NCBI GenBank assembly: GCA_023053545.1
Contig: JAKZAN010000004.1
Location: forward strand, 8,494,001-8,558,000
Length of the DNA: 64,000 nt
Reading direction: 5' to 3'
From: Lepidurus packardi
Taxonomy: Eukaryota > Arthropoda > Branchiopoda > Notostraca > Triopsidae
A model generated the notes under the pieces. That model searched no databases. It was not told the DNA's origin and saw only the letters and a program-made list of their open reading frames with translations. Every line of letters starts with the position of its first letter. Positions within the stretch are counted from its first letter, which is position 1. Positions 59,901 to 64,000 of this stretch are shown in pieces. The position numbers were made by a program, and so were the translations under genes.

Positions 59901-62900
59901 CACACACATACACACACACACGTCCGTTTCTGGGGAACATGTAAACAATTTCGCCCCTGAGGGCTGCATACGCTGGCTATAGAGAGTAAAAGAGAGAGAG
60001 AGACCGAAGTTGCATAGAACGAGTTTGAGGCAATTTTAACGGACAAAAGTTTTCCTTTTGGCGTTTCCGTGCATGGGGAAAAAGGTTCGGTTATGCGAAA
60101 ACCCCTTGGACTTGGCAGGTTTATCTTTACCTTTAGCTGGGCGAAAGGAAAAAAGGGCAGGAAAACTAAATAAGATCCCTTGATGACGATACAGAAACGT
60201 GATTACAGGACCTTTGGGCTCCCGTATATACCCCAAAAGCCCAACCAAGCCGCTTATAGACCTTTTAAGAGAGTCACATTTCCTTCACGACTCTCCACAA
60301 AATTTTGCAGATTTTCTGCAAAAACCGTTGACAGTAATATAGCGGAGGTATAACTGTAAAGGCTATAGTAGGGTTCATTGTTCGGAAAACTGGACTAGAA
60401 ATTGGAAACAATGAAATTTACTCTTGGTTATTTATTTCTTTATGGGACTTTTAATGATTAAATGTCGGTAGTGATTTTCGCAGACATTTTTGCAAATATC
60501 CCGAAAAATGTCCTAGAACAATGTAGCAGATATAGGCTTTACACCAACATAGCATACATTGTTGAGATTGTTGCGCTAGAAAAGCGCAATAATGAGATTT
60601 ATACAGGTTTTAGGATTTTTAATGAGGTGACGCTCGTTCGCGATATCGCAAAAGCTTTGGCAAAATTACTCGAAAAGCTTGTGACAGTAATTTAGAAGAG
60701 ATAGATGGTTAATAGGATGTGAAGTAATAATTTATTATTGTTGTCAAAGGAATTTGGGGTTTGGAATCTAGTTTTGGTTTTGTGCGAGATTTCCGGATAA
60801 GTCGGCCAAGTTGATGGAATCCAGGAGCTGGTAGCATGGAATCGCGTTCGTACGTGTAGAAACAAGTTAGATTTGATGATTTAAGGATGTTGGCTGGGGT
60901 AATCTACCTTGCAAGTTTGTCTGTTGGATGTCCCAAGGGTGCTCAAGGTCATTTTTTCCATTCTTCCCCATCGCTTGATGGTTGAGAATTTCGTCAGCGT
61001 TCAAGCAAAGTGAGCATGTGAGCATATCATCGCCTAGCCTTCCTTTTTAACCGTGTAAGTTGCTGCGGTTCAGGTTCTCCTAAGATTATATAATAGGACA
61101 CTGAGAAGGTGTTTTTCAACCGTGGCTCCACACGTTAGTATTAAAGCATGGAGGGATTATAAGGTGAAAGTATGCACTTGTGTAGCCTTCCGAGCTGCCA
61201 AAGTTGATCTCACACGTTTTATTCCCCAGGGACGTCCTTGCAAACAGTTTCAAATTGTCAGGACTCAATTCCTTTTTATATACGTATTGTTGTGTACCCA
61301 AAGCACTTCTTTTTCACCCTATCTGACTTTAACCGTTTCTTTGCCAAAATATAACAACCCCTTGAAATGTTGTTGAGACGGCAAATTCGCGAGTGTAACG
61401 AACTTTTACTCTGTTTGACATCAGGAGGGGCACAAGCCATAAAACAATTTACGCTTTAATGGCTTTGTTGTCGTAAGCCTCCTCCGACCTAGTTGAGCCC
61501 TTTTCTTCAAAAATTTCCTCTTTACCCTCCTTGTCAAAGTTTGAACCCGCTAACCCGAAACCCTTCCGTCCAAACGTCCGAAAACGCAGGGAAAATCGTT
61601 CGCAAAGTACCCTCGGTACCCGTTAACTTTTCCCCCTCCGGGCTACAGATGATGTGACATTCGTGTCGTGCACAAGTACTAGTACTGTTACTGTACGTGT
61701 GCTTGCTTCCTCAAACTTGAACCCCTTTGTAGGCCACCTGGAAATCTTAACCCATTTTCCACAATATTCGCAAAGGGCGTAACCCACCCAGCCGGCCAAA
61801 AGCTTGATGACGTCACGACACGGGAAGCTGAAGGTTGGTTGGTTGGTTCTTAAAGGGGAAGCGTGGAAAGAGGGGGATGATGCTAAGAAAACGTTCGAAA
61901 AAAACTTTGAAAACTTTTCTGGTTATCCTCCAAAAGCTGTTTTCGCTTTTCTAAAACGCTAAAGATACGAAAAGGAGAAAAAGAGGAGGAGGAAGAAAAG
62001 AAGAAGAGGTGGGGCCATAGTCTTAGCTTTTGGACCCTAAACGCTTTAGGGGCCCCTGGAAAATATTTTGGGTGGGAACATGTGGGTGTCTCTCTTTACG
62101 CTGTATGTTCTTCTACCTTACTTGCGTGATGTGTACATGTTGTATGTGCTACGTCACCCACATCTCTCTATATGCCGTATAGGGGGTGTAAAAGACAGTA
62201 GTATACCCCATCAACCCGTCTTTAAAACAGACCTACTTTTGCGTGTACACGGTTGCGAACGTTTTCTCTCCTTCTCTCTTATGCCTCTCTTTCGCTCTTA
62301 TCTTCGCCTCTTATATGCCTACACTGCCTATATGCCTCAAACGCGTAGAATCTCCCAAGTTATCCTTGACTTACTCCAGTACCCTTGCCAATTTGCTTTC
62401 GCAATCGCAGAGGACTCGACCTACTTCCTTGTTGTTTGAAGAGAGAGAGACGGAGAGAGAGAGAGAGAAAAGAGAGATTTTACACTCTTTTGGTTTAGTG
62501 TTGGGGTTAGAAATAAAGTAGTTGAGATCCCAAAGAGGTATGGGTTACATGTGTTAACGGGGTTTTCTCAAACTCGAACAATTCTTTTGAAGACTTTCCG
62601 AGTAAAGGAGATAAGACTTGAATAATTGATTCGCGAGATTTATACATTTATATTTAGTAAGCAAGTGTTTCTGAACCGATTTTTCTAAAGTTTTAATTTG
62701 TCTTGGGAATCCTGGACGTTCAATCTTGACTTTTTTTTTTCAATTAGGCAAGCTTCTTTTTGAATCGTGGAGATTCGGCAAAACGTTCTAGAAAATCACC
62801 ACATCCCCCAGCAGTGCATTTGTTGATCTTTAAGTGGAATTTGGATTTATAAGAGAAACTGAACCCGGTGCAATGGTTTGAAATATTAGAAGAAAACTCA

Positions 62901-64000
62901 GAATTTTGAAATTTGAAATTCAGAATTGCGAATCCTGATGAAGTCCGCCTACGCTACAAACGTAGCCCAGCATCTTTCTCAACAACCTTCGAATCACTCC
63001 TAGCGAAGATCTCCGCCCGCGCCCCAGGTAAGTCAGGTTTTTCTTATTATTGTTGTTATTATTGAGTGAAGTGGGGAGTTATTTTCTAGAGCTGAAAGGG
63101 AACCCAGCCCAAAGGGGCGGAGCCTAGAATGGTAACCTAAGTTTAGGCTTCCCCATCCCTTTATGGGGCGGTGGATGGAAAGTCGTTTCTTTTAAGATTA
63201 CGTTTGAAGTTGAAGTGACTTTTCGTAAAAAAAAAAAAAAAAAAGCTCTTGGTAGTAATATAGGGGGCGTTGCAATCTAGTAACTGGTAGTAGTGATTTC
63301 TTCGGTCTTGCTGGCATACATTTGCAAAGTGAAGTAAGCGAGCGATTTTAAAGAATTTCGAGTATTTTAGAGTTAAAAGCCATGTTTAAATTGATCGAAA
63401 ATTAAAGTGGGAACTAAGGATTGACACAAATTTTGGTCGTGTTGCTTGTTTACTATAAATTCACAATATAAAAGTCAATTTGCGAAATTACGTTAAAATA
63501 GAAAATCCAATTTTAAACACCTAACATTCATTACGTTAGCAAATTCTGGCCTTTTAATAATGCGCGTTAGTTACATTAGCAGATTGGGATTTGTAAAAAA
63601 AATAGCACAAAATAATGTTAAAGATACGTGATTCATCGATGTGTAATTTCGATCTTTTTCTCGATATTTTCGAAAGACCATTTTTTCGGCTTTGATAGGA
63701 ACGTGCTGAGCTCGTGACTATTCTATTTTTTAACAGCCGATCCATCGGTATTAAGAGCAAGGGGACGTTTTTCTGCGTTTGTCATGATTTTTTTCTAGCG
63801 CTTGATGCTTTTTGGAGGTAAAAAAAATAAAAGCAAAAAAAATACATCTGATTCTATGATTGTGTATAACAACTCGTGCCGGGTGCAAACTTCTAGCACT
63901 GTAATTCTTTTACTTTTGTATCAAACCAACGGTTCGGCATCGGCACCCACTTTGGGTTTACCCAAAAAACGAGGGGATTCATCTGTAAAAAAAAAAATGG
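53966..64000. other. Long region without a supported gene
   Basis: About 10 kb with locally higher GC and many purine or pyrimidine tracts. Open frames are scattered, mutually overlapping and unlike known families. It contains CT/GA microsatellites, G runs and several copies of a CAACAATGAA-type motif (57.7-58.2 kb). A strong donor CCCCAG/GTAAGT occurs at 63027-63033, preceded by an open frame from about 62964 in phase with the donor at 53965. This could be a large first intron and next exon of a gene continuing beyond the window, but this is speculative. Confidence 0.4.
54499..54555. repeat. CT-rich microsatellite
   Basis: Imperfect (CT)n of about 57 bp with GCTCT interruptions. Complementary (GA)n tracts lie at about 59611-59635, 59990-60002 and 62440-62478. 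The Ser/Leu-rich frames crossing them are artefacts. Confidence 0.9.

Noticed and set aside
60462-60695. 77-codon plus-strand frame beginning MSVVIFADIF
   Set aside because: No family match, and it overlaps sequence partly repeated at 60.29-60.36 kb; probably chance.

Overview
The window is nuclear DNA from an animal, almost certainly an arthropod and probably a hexapod. The sequence is AT-rich and its genes have many short GT-AG introns. Gene content is metazoan: V-ATPase a subunit, uronyl 2-O-sulfotransferase (pipe-type), PDGF/VEGF-related factor, Rab34-type GTPase, CFAP97, arfaptin, ethanolamine kinase and glutamine synthetase. A degenerate CCTAA/TTAGG array (the arthropod telomere motif) lies near 31 kb, and one degraded envelope gene is of the insect errantivirus/baculovirus F type. 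The species cannot be named from the sequence. Exon structures below were rebuilt by hand from splice sites, reading-frame phase and recalled family alignments; no search was run.

Layout. 1-3.99 kb: no supported gene. 3.99-9.51 kb (minus): complete 16-exon V-ATPase a subunit. 9.99-11.58 kb (minus): 7-exon UST/pipe-type sulfotransferase. 13.39-20.37 kb (minus): 6-exon secreted PVF growth factor. 23.37-25.53 kb (minus): Rab34/36-type GTPase with an RFX X-box upstream. 25.81-26.62 kb (minus): CFAP97/hemingway-like cilia gene. 26.91-30.07 kb (minus): ZSWIM3-like gene of Mutator-transposase ancestry. 30.5-31.3 kb: diverged repeats and the CCTAA array. 31.756-44.586 kb: a 12.8-kb transposon. 44.67-46.35 kb (plus): ethanolamine kinase. 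46.96-48.68 kb (minus): arfaptin. 50.25-51.79 kb (plus): a glutamine synthetase with altered catalytic residues. 53.2-64 kb: no supported gene, though isolated splice signals suggest 5' exons of a plus-strand gene running out of the window.

The main discovery is the 12.8-kb element. It starts TGTTG, ends CAACA, has a perfect 15-bp terminal inverted repeat and is flanked by a 4-bp duplication GAAC. It holds an uninterrupted 15-exon gene for a roughly 1,295-residue transposase: H2C2 zinc finger, D-D-35-E integrase core, four to five CXC-type cysteine clusters and a C-terminal PHD finger. Inside lie two nearly identical 2.2-2.4-kb arms in inverted orientation. Each arm carries a copy of a small cysteine-rich single-pass membrane protein gene and 203-bp repeats centred on 57-bp palindromes. 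Between the right arm and the right terminus is a frameshifted relic of an F-type envelope gene. The integrase, CXC motifs and termini point to a Ginger/KRBA2-SCAND3-like cut-and-paste transposon with cargo. It sits 75 bp upstream of the ethanolamine kinase start codon.

The host genes form no single pathway. Rab34 and CFAP97 are adjacent, and both families act at cilia.
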